A stretch of DNA of 64,000 nucleotides from Desulfosporosinus youngiae DSM 17734 (GTDB lineage Bacteria > Bacillota > Desulfitobacteriia > Desulfitobacteriales > Desulfitobacteriaceae), in assembly GCF_000244895.1 (NCBI RefSeq), contig NZ_CM001441.1, positions 1,880,226-1,944,225 on the forward strand. Reading direction: 5' to 3'. Positions within the stretch are counted from its first letter, which is position 1; every line of letters begins with the position of its first letter. Made by a program: the position numbers and the translations under genes. Shown piece by piece: positions 54,356-62,285 of this stretch. The notes below the pieces were generated by a model that worked only from the letters and a program-made list of their open reading frames with translations, ran no database searches and was not told the DNA's origin.

Positions 54356-54640
54356 ATGATAAATATAAAACCATCTGCTGCAATTCGTAAAAATTATAAT
54401 GAAATTTCCGAGCTGTGCAGACACACAGGAGAGCCGGTATTCCTTACCAAAAACGGTGAGGGGGATTTGGTGGTAATGGACGTGGAGACCTTTTCCCGGC
54501 GCGAAAGTCTCATTAAGCTTAAGGAGAAACTGATGCAATCGGAGATTGATATCCAAAAGGAACGAACCTATTCTGTGGAAGAAACAGCCGCCGCCATGCG
54601 TAAGGCTGTAGCAGAGGCTGCAGATGCCCGAAAAGAATAA
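54356..54640 (+). CDS. Prevent-host-death/RelB-type antitoxin
   Basis: This protein of about 94 aa has the Phd/YefM-like N-terminal fold (SAAIRKNYNEISELCRHTGEPVFLTKNG, DLVVMDVETF) and a disordered charged C-terminus that would neutralise the toxin. The ATG at 54356 follows GGGAGAG; upstream in-frame starts lack a ribosome site. It overlaps the downstream toxin frame by 17 nt, the usual layout of antitoxin-toxin operons. The toxin carries an amber codon. Confidence 0.88.
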   Translation: MINIKPSAAIRKNYNEISELCRHTGEPVFLTKNGEGDLVVMDVETFSRRESLIKLKEKLMQSEIDIQKERTYSVEETAAAMRKAVAEAADARKE

Positions 54641-54941
54641 ACCGTACACAGTCAAAATCACCGAAACCGCTTAGGATATGCTTATCGAACATGCGCGCTT
54701 TCCGGCAAATGTGAACGCTACGGCTGCAAACAGGTTGGTTGATGGGTTTGTAGAAACGGCGGATAGTCTCGCCGCTATGCCGGAACGGAATCCGTGGCTA
54801 GAGAATGATGCGATCCCTTTTCAGAAGTACCGTAAGCTGCTTTTTGAAAAGCATTACCTGTTTCTTTATCAGATTCGAGGAAATATTGTTTACATCAACG
54901 CCGTAGTGGACTGCCGACAGAACTACAGTTGGTTATTATAG
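54624..54941 (+). pseudogene. RelE/ParE-type toxin with internal amber stop
   Basis: Reading from the ATG at 54624 gives MPEKNKPYTVKITETA, TAG (54672-54674), then DMLIEHARF..., with the RelE-like C-terminus KYRKLLFEKHYLFLYQI and VVDCRQNY. The whole frame is open apart from the single amber codon 17. The remainder could restart at the ATG at 54678, but this would lack the first strand. It is most likely an inactivated toxin with a surviving antitoxin. Confidence 0.8.
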
Positions 54942-54989
54942 AAAAAAGATGTCGCCAAAGGGGTACCTGAGGGATGCGGCATCTTTTTT

Positions 54990-55670
54990 CTATTCTCAAG
55001 ATCAGAAGTACTTGAAACTTATAGAAGCATGGGCAGCCCGACAGTGGCTGTTCGTTCCTCGGCTACCACTGAAGATTTGCCAAGTGCGAGTTTTGCAGGT
55101 CAGCAGGAAACTTATCTTAATATCCAAGGAGAAAGTGCCGTACTTAAAGCTATACAAAAATGCTGGGCTTCACTTTGGTCACCAAGAACGGTGCAGTACC
55201 GTTTATTACAAGGATTCGAAGCTGGTGAAGCCGCTCTGGCCGTAGTGATTCAGGAGATGGCCCCCTATGAGGTTTCGGGAGTAGTCTTTACGGTTAACCC
55301 CCTTACTCATAACTCCGGTGAGTTGATCATTAATGCGGTGCGCGGTGTAGGAGAGGCCTTGGTTCAAGGAGAAATAATTCCTGATCAATGGCTGGCCAGA
55401 CGACCCGACGGTGCTGTTCTTAGCTTCACTCCCGCTTTGAAAAAGGAACAATACTCTTCAGCTTTAGTACGTACACAACGCCCTGCCAGAGGCTGTTTAA
55501 CCTCTCAACAGGTTCGGGAGTTGGCCTGCCTATGTCTCAGGATAGAGGAGCATTTTAAGGGAGTGTCGCAAGATATCGAGTGGAGCTATGGCAGAGGGGA
55601 GTTTTACCTGCTGCAAAGTAGGCCCATTACCACACTTATGGAAAAACGATGGGAAAAAGATTTCTATTGA
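54990..55670 (+). pseudogene. PEP synthase / rifampicin phosphotransferase-like ATP-binding fragment
   Basis: The frame carries the PPDK N-terminal ATP-binding core: VAVRSSATTEDLPSASFAGQ, the MAPYEVSGVVFTVNP motif and DIEWSYGRGEFYLLQSRPIT. Such domains usually span about 300 residues and continue with phospho-His and substrate domains; here only about 215 residues remain, with both ends missing. No start with a ribosome site is seen before the ATG at 55029. The stretch after it (55671-55915) holds no gene I can identify. Confidence 0.8.
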
Positions 55671-55915
55671 TAATCTCTTTGAGGCTACATCAGGCTATGG
55701 GACGACCCACGAACGATGCCGTGAACCGCCCGCATACGGCGTCAAACTCGCAATGTAGCGGCGAATTTCTGCAGGGCAAATTTACTTTGCCCAAGGATTT
55801 TGATTTAAAAAGTGGGAAAGCAAATCTGCGTTTCGGCACCGAGTTTAATTAAATTTGAAAATGATTGCCCTTTTTATTCCGTATTGCTTTCGGTTCTGCT
55901 ATCTATGAGCGGCGG

Positions 55916-57829
55916 TCATTTTTCCAGATGAACAAGAAGGTCGTCCAGAAGCGCTCCTAAAAATTCCGCGGGCTCCTGTTCTTTGCGCGTTTTAATGTCG
56001 ACCATTTCCAGCAAAGCATTATCCGATAGACAAAGGATCAGCTTTCTCGTTTCTCTCAAGCTCCCCCTTGCCGCCTGCAGCGCATGTTCATCCGCACCCC
56101 ACCGGGAAATAATGATAGCCACCTTTCGCAGCGCTTTCTCATACAAATACTTTTCCGTTGTATATATTTCCTTTTGGCTGATTTTTTGGCTGTAGTTTTT
56201 AAATTCAAACACAATGTATTTGGTGTTGAAATAGTGCTTGATGGTGTCAAAAAAATCTTGATTTGCGCCACTTTTTATCTTGCAGCACAAATCAAAACGG
56301 TATAGACCGTCGTTGGCGGGTTCCTGTGGTTCCCAAAGAGTCAAATAGTCGCCCAGCACGTACTTTAAAATCTCGATGCAGGCAGCCTCATACTCCTGAA
56401 ACTGTTCACGTCCCGGCGCGATGCGCAGTAGCTTCTCCTTCCAGCCGAGTTCTTCCCTTTTTTCCTCCGAAGCGTTTGAAACGCCCTGAAACACATCCGG
56501 CATGGGCAGCTTTGGCTCAATATGCTCGACCGCATAGTCCAGGGATGCGATAAATTCATTTTTTATGTCCGCAAATTTGTCAAACAGCCACAACAGGCTT
56601 CCGACGTCCCATATGTAAACACCGAGTTGATCCAGGCATTCGGCCTTGACATAATCAGGGACCTCGTTTGCAAGAACCAGAATTGGCACGCCATCCGTCC
56701 TGAGAGGTGAAAGCCGTTCACAGACCGCTCTTATCTTGGCGGTCGAAGCAAGTCTGCCATTATAATACTTTACCTCAAAATACAGGGCTTTGCTTCCCTG
56801 ATAAAGAGCAAAGTCGACCGCCCGGTCTTTTATGCGAAGCTCCTGCGCCAAGGCCTCCTCGCCCGCCAAGCTCACAAGATAGCGTCCAACCAGATTTTCA
56901 AACCACATCCCGCGTTCCGCTTGCCTGCTTCGCCACGGATTATCAGTCAGAATGGGATTAACCATATTGGCTATTTGTTTGATTACAAACACGTTGCCCG
57001 CATACATGAGCTTTTGATAAAGCCATTGCCTGTTCGTGCCATCAGGCAGGGTGTAATGCGCTGGAAACCCCTTTAAATTAGCGATTTCACGGTGAGTAAT
57101 TTTGCGGAGCCCCTCTTTGGTGTTGACGAGGGGAACTTGCCTATAATTCCACTGAACAAGGTCTGCTTCTACATAAGCACGGTTCTTCCAACAGTAAAGG
57201 CGCGATTCACCCCGATGCCGCAAAATATTGTCCGGCCTGATATGAAAATACCACGGATCGACGGGCTGATTTAACTGTAGGTATTGCTCCAGCTGTTCCT
57301 GCGCCAGGGCGCTTTGCGACGGAAGCTCTAAAAGCTTTTCCGTGCTCCTCAGGGTTCCTGCGATGCAAACAGTGCGCTCTTTAATCGGAAGCCCCGTGGC
57401 CTGCGCCACATCGATGCTTTTCCATATGCATTCATATCCCATAGTAGCGATTGTATCCAAAAGCTCTTGGAGCCGGTTATTTTTGGCGGAAGCCGCGTTG
57501 AGCATCAGGAAAAAGGCACGTGCTTTGCGGACAGACAAAATTTCATACAGTTTATATATAGAGGACTCGCAAGACGGCTGCATTGCGCGCCTGAAGCGGG
57601 AAAAAGGGGGCAAATGCAGCCGAGCCGCCAGCAAATCGACCTCTGGAAAGGCGTTGGCATCGATCTCCTCGACCAGAAGCGGGTAAATAGGTGCCTTTAG
57701 GTTGGCACTGTGAAGCTCCAGGGCCTTTTTGTCCGCTTCGTAAGCCACGACTACCTTAAACCCTGCCATTTCAAGGCCGAGAGATATATCTCCCAGACCC
57801 GCGTTGATGACTGCAGCTGTAACTCGCAT
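55916..57829 (-). CDS. Degenerate m5C-methyltransferase fused to two PD-(D/E)XK-like nuclease domains
   Basis: In this 637-aa protein, residues 1 to about 310 follow a cytosine-C5 methyltransferase fold: motif I-like INAGLGDISLGLEMAGF, a motif VIII-like WNYRQVP, and a motif X-like GFPAHYTLPDG...YAGNVFVIKQIANMV. The catalytic PCQ motif is replaced by LHLPPFS and the ENV motif by LNAAS, so it is probably inactive as a methylase. Two nuclease-like cores follow: VDFALYQGSKALYFEVKYY (about 340) and FDLCCKI...YIVFEFKNY (about 520-545), each with D...ExK. The ATG at 57829 has GGGAGG. A DNA-recognition protein with nuclease activity, likely defensive, is inferred. Confidence 0.75.
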   Translation of the reverse strand: MRVTAAVINAGLGDISLGLEMAGFKVVVAYEADKKALELHSANLKAPIYPLLVEEIDANAFPEVDLLAARLHLPPFSRFRRAMQPSCESSIYKLYEILSVRKARAFFLMLNAASAKNNRLQELLDTIATMGYECIWKSIDVAQATGLPIKERTVCIAGTLRSTEKLLELPSQSALAQEQLEQYLQLNQPVDPWYFHIRPDNILRHRGESRLYCWKNRAYVEADLVQWNYRQVPLVNTKEGLRKITHREIANLKGFPAHYTLPDGTNRQWLYQKLMYAGNVFVIKQIANMVNPILTDNPWRSRQAERGMWFENLVGRYLVSLAGEEALAQELRIKDRAVDFALYQGSKALYFEVKYYNGRLASTAKIRAVCERLSPLRTDGVPILVLANEVPDYVKAECLDQLGVYIWDVGSLLWLFDKFADIKNEFIASLDYAVEHIEPKLPMPDVFQGVSNASEEKREELGWKEKLLRIAPGREQFQEYEAACIEILKYVLGDYLTLWEPQEPANDGLYRFDLCCKIKSGANQDFFDTIKHYFNTKYIVFEFKNYSQKISQKEIYTTEKYLYEKALRKVAIIISRWGADEHALQAARGSLRETRKLILCLSDNALLEMVDIKTRKEQEPAEFLGALLDDLLVHLEK

Positions 57830-57989
57830 ACCTGATATCCCTCCCACCCAATGTGTGTAAACACCGTGGTTATCGTATGTTTATTATACTTTTTCGAGCC
57901 AAAATCCATATCTTCTTGATATTGCAGTAGGAAAATGAGTTTATAAAATATATTTTGGTTTGCACATGCTTCAACCACAACTCCGCATA

Positions 57990-58619
57990 TTAGGATTCAG
58001 CCTTGCTCACATGAGCCGGTGATTCATCCAATTCAGGTTGAAAGCATCTATACCTTTTTACCATCTTCAGCATAACCTCTGGAAATAGCCAAGCCCGAAA
58101 TGCTTCAGCGATTTCCGGATGAGCCATCGTTCCACCATTCTTGCCTGCTCTGGATTCGATGCCTACTGCCTTGGTAACACTGATCCATATCTTTGGAGTC
58201 AGGGTAGCGCTGCTTGTCCGGATGGTTTGAATAAGCTTTTCGCACTCATCATCAAGAAAACTTGGATTAAACCTTTTCTCCCATAGTCTTAAATATTCAA
58301 TGGAATTGCTGTTGCGCAGCCAACTTTGAATAAGATATCCTGGGGATTTGCTATTCTTTTCTCTTGCGATATCCGTAAGTGAAACATAAGGACTGTGTCC
58401 GCGATTTGCGTTGATCATCTTTTCTCCAATAGAGGACAGATGTGAACCGGGGACATCCAACAGATTTAGTTGTTCAAGGAGGTAATCAGACATATAGTTG
58501 GCGTGCTCTTGTGTGAAGATTCCTCTCGCAACAAGGCTCTTTAAAACTTTTTCCTGCGATATCCTATAGGTCCAAATTGCTTCAGCCCGCCGTTTTTCAG
58601 CTTCAGTCACGCCGCTCAC
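57990..58619 (-). CDS. KilA-N domain protein
   Basis: The 209-aa protein has a central KilA-N domain, a DNA-binding fold of phages and mobile elements: GYLIQSWLRNSNSIEYLRLWE, WISVTKAVGIESRAG and GGTMAHPEIAEAFRAWL match closely. Before it lies a helical region of about 75 residues. KilA-N proteins also occur with restriction/defence genes. It lies upstream of the methyltransferase-nuclease fusion on the same strand but is separated from it by about 160 nt, so co-transcription is uncertain. Confidence 0.88.
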   Translation of the reverse strand: MSGVTEAEKRRAEAIWTYRISQEKVLKSLVARGIFTQEHANYMSDYLLEQLNLLDVPGSHLSSIGEKMINANRGHSPYVSLTDIAREKNSKSPGYLIQSWLRNSNSIEYLRLWEKRFNPSFLDDECEKLIQTIRTSSATLTPKIWISVTKAVGIESRAGKNGGTMAHPEIAEAFRAWLFPEVMLKMVKRYRCFQPELDESPAHVSKAES

Positions 58620-58672
58620 CTCAATTCTACTTATACGGATATTATATCAAGATGAGCGGGGCTTGCATAGCC

Positions 58673-58939
58673 TTAATATTCCAAACTATACCTCATTTCG
58701 TGTTTATACTCTATTTCTAAATCGCCATCATGTCGAATAAGAATTCTTTCAATCGAGCTTTTGATAGCTTCCTCATCCCATTCTGTCATATTAAGTGTTG
58801 TGCAAAGCTGTTTCTTAAGGGTATCTTCACTGATTCGCGTATTGGTAGGGCGGACCGCTTTTCTGTTCACAGCTGGACAGCCGGTTTGTTTCCGGTTGAT
58901 GGGGGTTGGGTGTTTAGGATTCAGCAAATAACGAAGCAT
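58673..58939 (-). pseudogene. Serine-recombinase C-terminal remnant
   Basis: The 88-aa frame ends with ISEDTLKKQL and TEWDEEAIKSSIERILIRHD followed by DLEIEYKHE, which looks like the C-terminal tail of large serine recombinases. The catalytic N-terminus and the zinc ribbon are absent. The match is by pattern only. Confidence 0.5.
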
Positions 58940-59045
58940 AACAAGACCTCCATGCGCTTTTTAATTTCCCCTATAAAAGCGGACGGCAGGCCCGGGTTAT
59001 GACCCGGAGCCTTGCCTCTGCTTGAGATAGGGGGTATAAATTAGG

Positions 59046-59213
59046 ATGCCGGATTTTGAAACCATGTATTTTCAGCTGGCCGCTAAAGTTGCCGATGTCC
59101 TGGATATTCTTTTAAAAGCACAGCAGGAGGGAGAAAGGGAATTCGTGAGTGAAGAGCCGGTACCCGGGCTCAAAGTCCTGCCTATTCGAGATGAAAACCG
59201 TGATTCGGAGTAG
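59046..59213 (+). CDS. Small 55-aa hypothetical protein near the recombinase remnant
   Basis: The frame begins MPDFETMYFQLAAKVADVLD and ends with a charged acidic tail. It has no membrane segment and is predicted helical. A weak TTAGG site stands upstream. Small proteins of this type are often found beside serine recombinases in clostridial mobile elements; the function is unknown. It is too short for the usual gene cut-off. Confidence 0.5.
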   Translation: MPDFETMYFQLAAKVADVLDILLKAQQEGEREFVSEEPVPGLKVLPIRDENRDSE

Positions 59214-59720
59214 TTATGAATAGTTCGGATTATGACTGCAACCTGAGGGGAAAAACAGTGCAGGGACAGCGGTGATTCGAATAAATCATTGATGAATCAA
59301 TGATCTTCGCATCCTTGGCCCCGGGGAAGGTGCGGCTGGTCAACATCTGAACCGCTAAAAGTGTGTGGCCAAAATATGAATTCTATGACGGCATATTTAT
59401 AAGAAATACTTTTGAAGTTGTATAGAATATGAGAATGATGGAGGTATAATGAAGGTATAACGTTGTGAATGGTGGAGAGAGAGTTAAAATAAATATTAAG
59501 GTAGGTTAGACATAAAGAGTTTTGGTACTGTTGGATACTCGGAATTATTTAGTGCGAATGTGAAGTGAACATAAAATCCCTGGGAGGTTCGCACCTCAAA
59601 ATTTGAAGAAATTTGTTGAAAAGTGTAGAGAATAGTGAAGGAAGAAGTGGTACTTGAAAGAAATGTGTCACAAAATCGGTGAATAGTTTTAAAATGAGAT
59701 GATTTTAATTAGTTTTTGCT
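59214..59720 (+). promoter_or_regulatory. Non-coding region with candidate CRISPR leader
   Basis: This 507-nt region has no credible gene. Its right part (about 59540-59720) is AT-rich and contains an inverted pair (GTGCGAA...TTCGCAC around CCCTGGGAGG) of the sort seen in type I-C leaders. It stands directly upstream of the first repeat in the orientation expected for a leader. Recognition of the leader is from pattern memory and not proven. Confidence 0.5.
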
Positions 59721-60014
59721 GTCGCTCCCAGCATGGGAGCGTGGATTGAAATATCCAGTGGCCGGCGAAAGTTTACTATGCCGGGACGTCGCTCCCAGCA
59801 TGGGAGCGTGGATTGAAATATAGCTCTAGGCTTAGACAGCCTAAGCCATTTAGTCGCTCCCAGCATGGGAGCGTGGATTGAAATTTGTCGAAAAGGCGGG
59901 TGATGCAATTGGCTAAGTCGCTCCCAGCATGGGAGCGTGGATTGAAATACTAGGTTAGAAGATCCTGACGTATTACCAAATCGTCGCTCCCAGCATGGGA
60001 GCGTGGATTGAAAT
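59721..60014 (+). CRISPR. Type I-C-like CRISPR array, 5 repeats, 4 spacers, no cas genes
   Basis: Five identical 32-bp repeats begin at 59721, 59788, 59853, 59917 and 59983. Each starts GTCGCTCCC, has a hairpin (GCTCCC/GGGAGC) and ends GTGGATTGAAAT, the hallmark of I-C repeats. Spacers are 35, 33, 32 and 34 nt. No cas gene is visible in the window on either side, so the array is orphan locally and would need cas proteins from elsewhere in the genome. The absence of repeat mutations suggests recent or active maintenance. Confidence 0.97.
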
Positions 60015-60117
60015 TTCCGGATAACAGCGGACTGAGGGTTTTGTTGGCAGTGCCTGCTTTTATGGCATGCATTGACATTATATGGGAACGTCGATAATAT
60101 GATCATAGGTGATGAAA

Positions 60118-60576
60118 ATGACAATACAACAGCTTATGCATGACATGCAGATGTCCCGTTATCGGTTATCAAAAATCAGTGGGATTCCATGGACAACTCT
60201 TGCAGATATTTATTCCGGAAAAACACATCTGGACCGATGCGGCGCAAGGACGCTTTTCAAGCTGTCCAAAGCACTTGGTCTATCCATCGAGGAACTGTTG
60301 GCGCTGGAAACAGAGCCGGAGAAAAGCGCAGCCGATGGAAAACCGAACAGAAAAATGTACTTGGAAACTGAACTGTCGGGGAGTATTCAAAAAGCAATCA
60401 AAGAATACTTGCAGGGAGAAAAAGAGCAGGTGCTGCATCTTGACTGCTTGTGGGATGAGTTATATGGAGCCATTAATGCCGACCTTTGGTCAGGCTTAAT
60501 TACGGAGGAACAGGCAGGCTACCTGCGCGAAAAATATCTTGGTTTAGGCGGAAAGGAGGAGAGTATTCATGATTGA
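60118..60576 (+). CDS. XRE-family regulator (HipB-like antitoxin)
   Basis: This protein of about 152 aa has an N-terminal helix-turn-helix (MTIQQLMHDMQMSRYRLSKI, SGIPWTTLADIYSGKTHLDR). Its C-terminal half is helical and acidic. It overlaps the following HipA-like fragment by 8 nt, which suggests an antitoxin-toxin pair. The ATG at 60118 is preceded by AGGTGATG; in-frame starts at 60109 and 60112 are also possible. Confidence 0.82.
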   Translation: MTIQQLMHDMQMSRYRLSKISGIPWTTLADIYSGKTHLDRCGARTLFKLSKALGLSIEELLALETEPEKSAADGKPNRKMYLETELSGSIQKAIKEYLQGEKEQVLHLDCLWDELYGAINADLWSGLITEEQAGYLREKYLGLGGKEESIHD

Positions 60577-60892
60577 CTTTACATCATGTGAAATAAATAG
60601 GTTCAGAGCCTACGGCGGAGCGAATGGAAATAAAATCAATATTCTTTATGGGGGCAGCAGCTACATGCTGAAGTTTCTTCCCGTCTCAAGCCGCAATAAA
60701 GCAATGAGCTACATCAACGGATGTATCAGCGAATACCTCGCCTGCCATATCTTTGCATCTCTCGGATTTAAGACCCAGGAAACTCTGCTGGGAACCTATA
60801 CTGATCCGCAAGGGAAGGAAAAGGTGGTAGTAGCCTGCGAAGATTTTACCTATTTTATTATGAAAGTTTCTTCAAGATCTTTAAGGAATTAG
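60569..60892 (+). pseudogene. HipA-like kinase, truncated
   Basis: The frame MIDFTSCEINRFRAYGGANG, SYMLKFLP, SEYLACHIFASLGFKTQETL, GTYTDPQGKEKVVVACEDFT matches the N-terminal part of small HipA/CtkA-type kinases. It stops after 107 aa; the catalytic and Mg-binding parts are absent. Just after EDFT a different frame continues into an unrelated tail (60856-61002), so a deletion or recombination joint lies near 60850. Confidence 0.72.
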
Positions 60893-61002
60893 CCTATGAC
60901 CCAGTTTGCCGGGATAAACTCAGGGCTGCATGATATATAAGGAGAAGATCCATGATTTTCTCCACAAGGCGTTGCAAGAGAAGCTGTGATTTCTCCTTGT
61001 AA
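60856..61002 (+). pseudogene. C-terminal fragment of an unidentified protein with internal TGA
   Basis: The frame reads YYESFFKIFKELAYDPVCRD, KLRAA, TGA, then YIRRRSMIFSTRRCKRSC and a TAA stop. It looks like the C-terminal end of a clostridial conserved hypothetical protein fused out of frame to the HipA-like fragment. I cannot name the family. Confidence 0.35.
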
Positions 61003-61052
61003 GAGAGAAGGAGTGCATGATTGGCAGGTAAATTTTCGTTATGAACTAGCGC

Positions 61053-61105
61053 TTGACAAATAAACCCAGCGGGTGTAGTATAACGGTGTTACATAACATT
61101 GTTAT
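61053..61105 (+). promoter_or_regulatory. tetR promoter with candidate autoregulatory operator
   Basis: TTGACA (61053-61058), 17 nt, TAGTAT (61076-61081) form a sigma-A promoter. Twelve nt downstream lies the palindrome ATAACA-T-TGTTAT (61093-61105), a plausible TetR operator for autorepression. Confidence 0.7.
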
Positions 61106-61120
61106 ATAGGCGGTGCTGAG

Positions 61121-61738
61121 GTGGAGGGCGATGATTTAACTACATTGCAGAAAATAATGGCTGAGGGTAAAAAAGAATTCTTGGAAAAAGGCTTTAAGGA
61201 TGCTTCCCTGCGAAACATTGTCAAGTGTGCCGGTGTTACGACAGGAGCATTTTACGGCTATTATCCGGATAAGAAAGCGCTCTTTGAGGCCTTAGTGCTG
61301 CCTGTTGTGAACGGACTGAGGGCAATGTTTTTAGCGGCCCAGGAGGAATTTGATCACTTGCCGGGAGCTGCTAAAAAGGAAAGTGTCTATGATTATTCAT
61401 CAGAAGAGGTCAGGAAATTCATGGCCTATATCTATGATCATTTTGATGAATTCAAGCTGCTTATTTCTTGTGCAGAGGGAACGGCTTTCTCAGATTTTAT
61501 CCATGACATGGTAGAGATTGAGGTAGAGTACACCTTGAAATTTGTGGAATCCACAGGAAACGATGCGCTAGCTTCCGGCCGGGCTACGCCGGAACTGCTG
61601 CATATTATTTCAAGTGCCTTTTTGTCCGCGGTATTTGAGGTGGTAAAGCATGACATGTCAAGGGAGGCGGCAGACAGCTATATAGAGAGTCTAAGGCAAT
61701 TTTTCACGGCAGGCTGGAAGAGCATTTTAAATCCTTAA
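61121..61738 (+). CDS. TetR-family transcriptional regulator
   Basis: This 205-aa protein has a typical TetR N-terminal HTH (EFLEKGFKDASLRNIVKCAG, VTTGAFYGYYPDKKALFEAL) and an all-helical ligand-binding C-terminus. A GTG at 61121 is taken as start; the ribosome site is weak. It precedes the PPM-type methyltransferase and ABC half-transporter genes and may control them or its own promoter (palindrome at 61093-61105). Confidence 0.9.
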   Translation: MEGDDLTTLQKIMAEGKKEFLEKGFKDASLRNIVKCAGVTTGAFYGYYPDKKALFEALVLPVVNGLRAMFLAAQEEFDHLPGAAKKESVYDYSSEEVRKFMAYIYDHFDEFKLLISCAEGTAFSDFIHDMVEIEVEYTLKFVESTGNDALASGRATPELLHIISSAFLSAVFEVVKHDMSREAADSYIESLRQFFTAGWKSILNP

Positions 61739-62285
61739 CAATCTTTTGTAAGGCTTTTGTATGCAAAGAAAACAATGAGGTTCTATGAACCTCAAAAAAA
61801 TTGCCATAAAGTTAGATTAATCTAACTTTATAATAAGACAAGATGACAGAAGAAATCGACTGCAAGGAAAGGCTATCAGTCCGTTTTTGCTGTACTAACA
61901 GAAAGTATAAACTTACGTTATATACTTTCTAAGCATAAGGGCAACTAAGGCTGCCGCCGCGCCTGCGGCTTGGTGCCAGCCAAGTTTTCTTTAAGTTTCG
62001 GCTGCAATATGGGCGGCGTTAGCGGAAGCAGAGTTATTGACTCATGGGGACAGCCTGTGGTCACTTACTAAAAAAAGGGCAAACCCTATTCGCTAAACGG
62101 GCTTTGACGTTAGGCTGGACCCAGACAAGGCCGAAAGGAGATGGTGGTTGAAACAGGGAGAAGTCGGTGTGCTGACAGGAGACATGGATGAGGATATCAG
62201 AAAACAGAAGGAGAGAGACAAAAGAGCATAGTGTTAACAAGAGCATGGTGTTAACAAAACCGCTCAGGAAAGGACGTGACAAAGA
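61739..62285. other. Long structured non-coding region before the methyltransferase gene
   Basis: This roughly 545-nt gap holds a hairpin after tetR (GAGGTTC-TAT-GAACCTC, 61779-61795 region), the 26-bp palindrome (61806-61831), a 9-bp inverted repeat GAAAGTATA/TATACTTTC (61901-61909, 61921-61929), and several GC-rich short inverted repeats between 61950 and 62030. No gene or known riboswitch was recognised. It could be a long regulated leader. Confidence 0.5.
61806..61831. promoter_or_regulatory. 26-bp perfect palindrome, third copy of the GTTAGAT operator
   Basis: The core GTTAGATTAATCTAAC differs from the two other operators only at the centre two bases (TA for CG). TATAAT (61829-61834) overlaps its right edge, so the box would occlude the promoter. 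It lies upstream of the methyltransferase and ABC half-transporter genes. Confidence 0.8.

Noticed and set aside
55649-55852. 67-aa frame after the PEP-synthase fragment
   Set aside because: Its first part overlaps the PPDK frame, no ribosome site is seen, and the C-terminal stretch (KFTLPKDFDLKSG) could not be placed in a family.
59214-59720. cas gene fragments next to the CRISPR array
   Set aside because: All six frames were inspected by eye; no open frame with Cas similarity is present.
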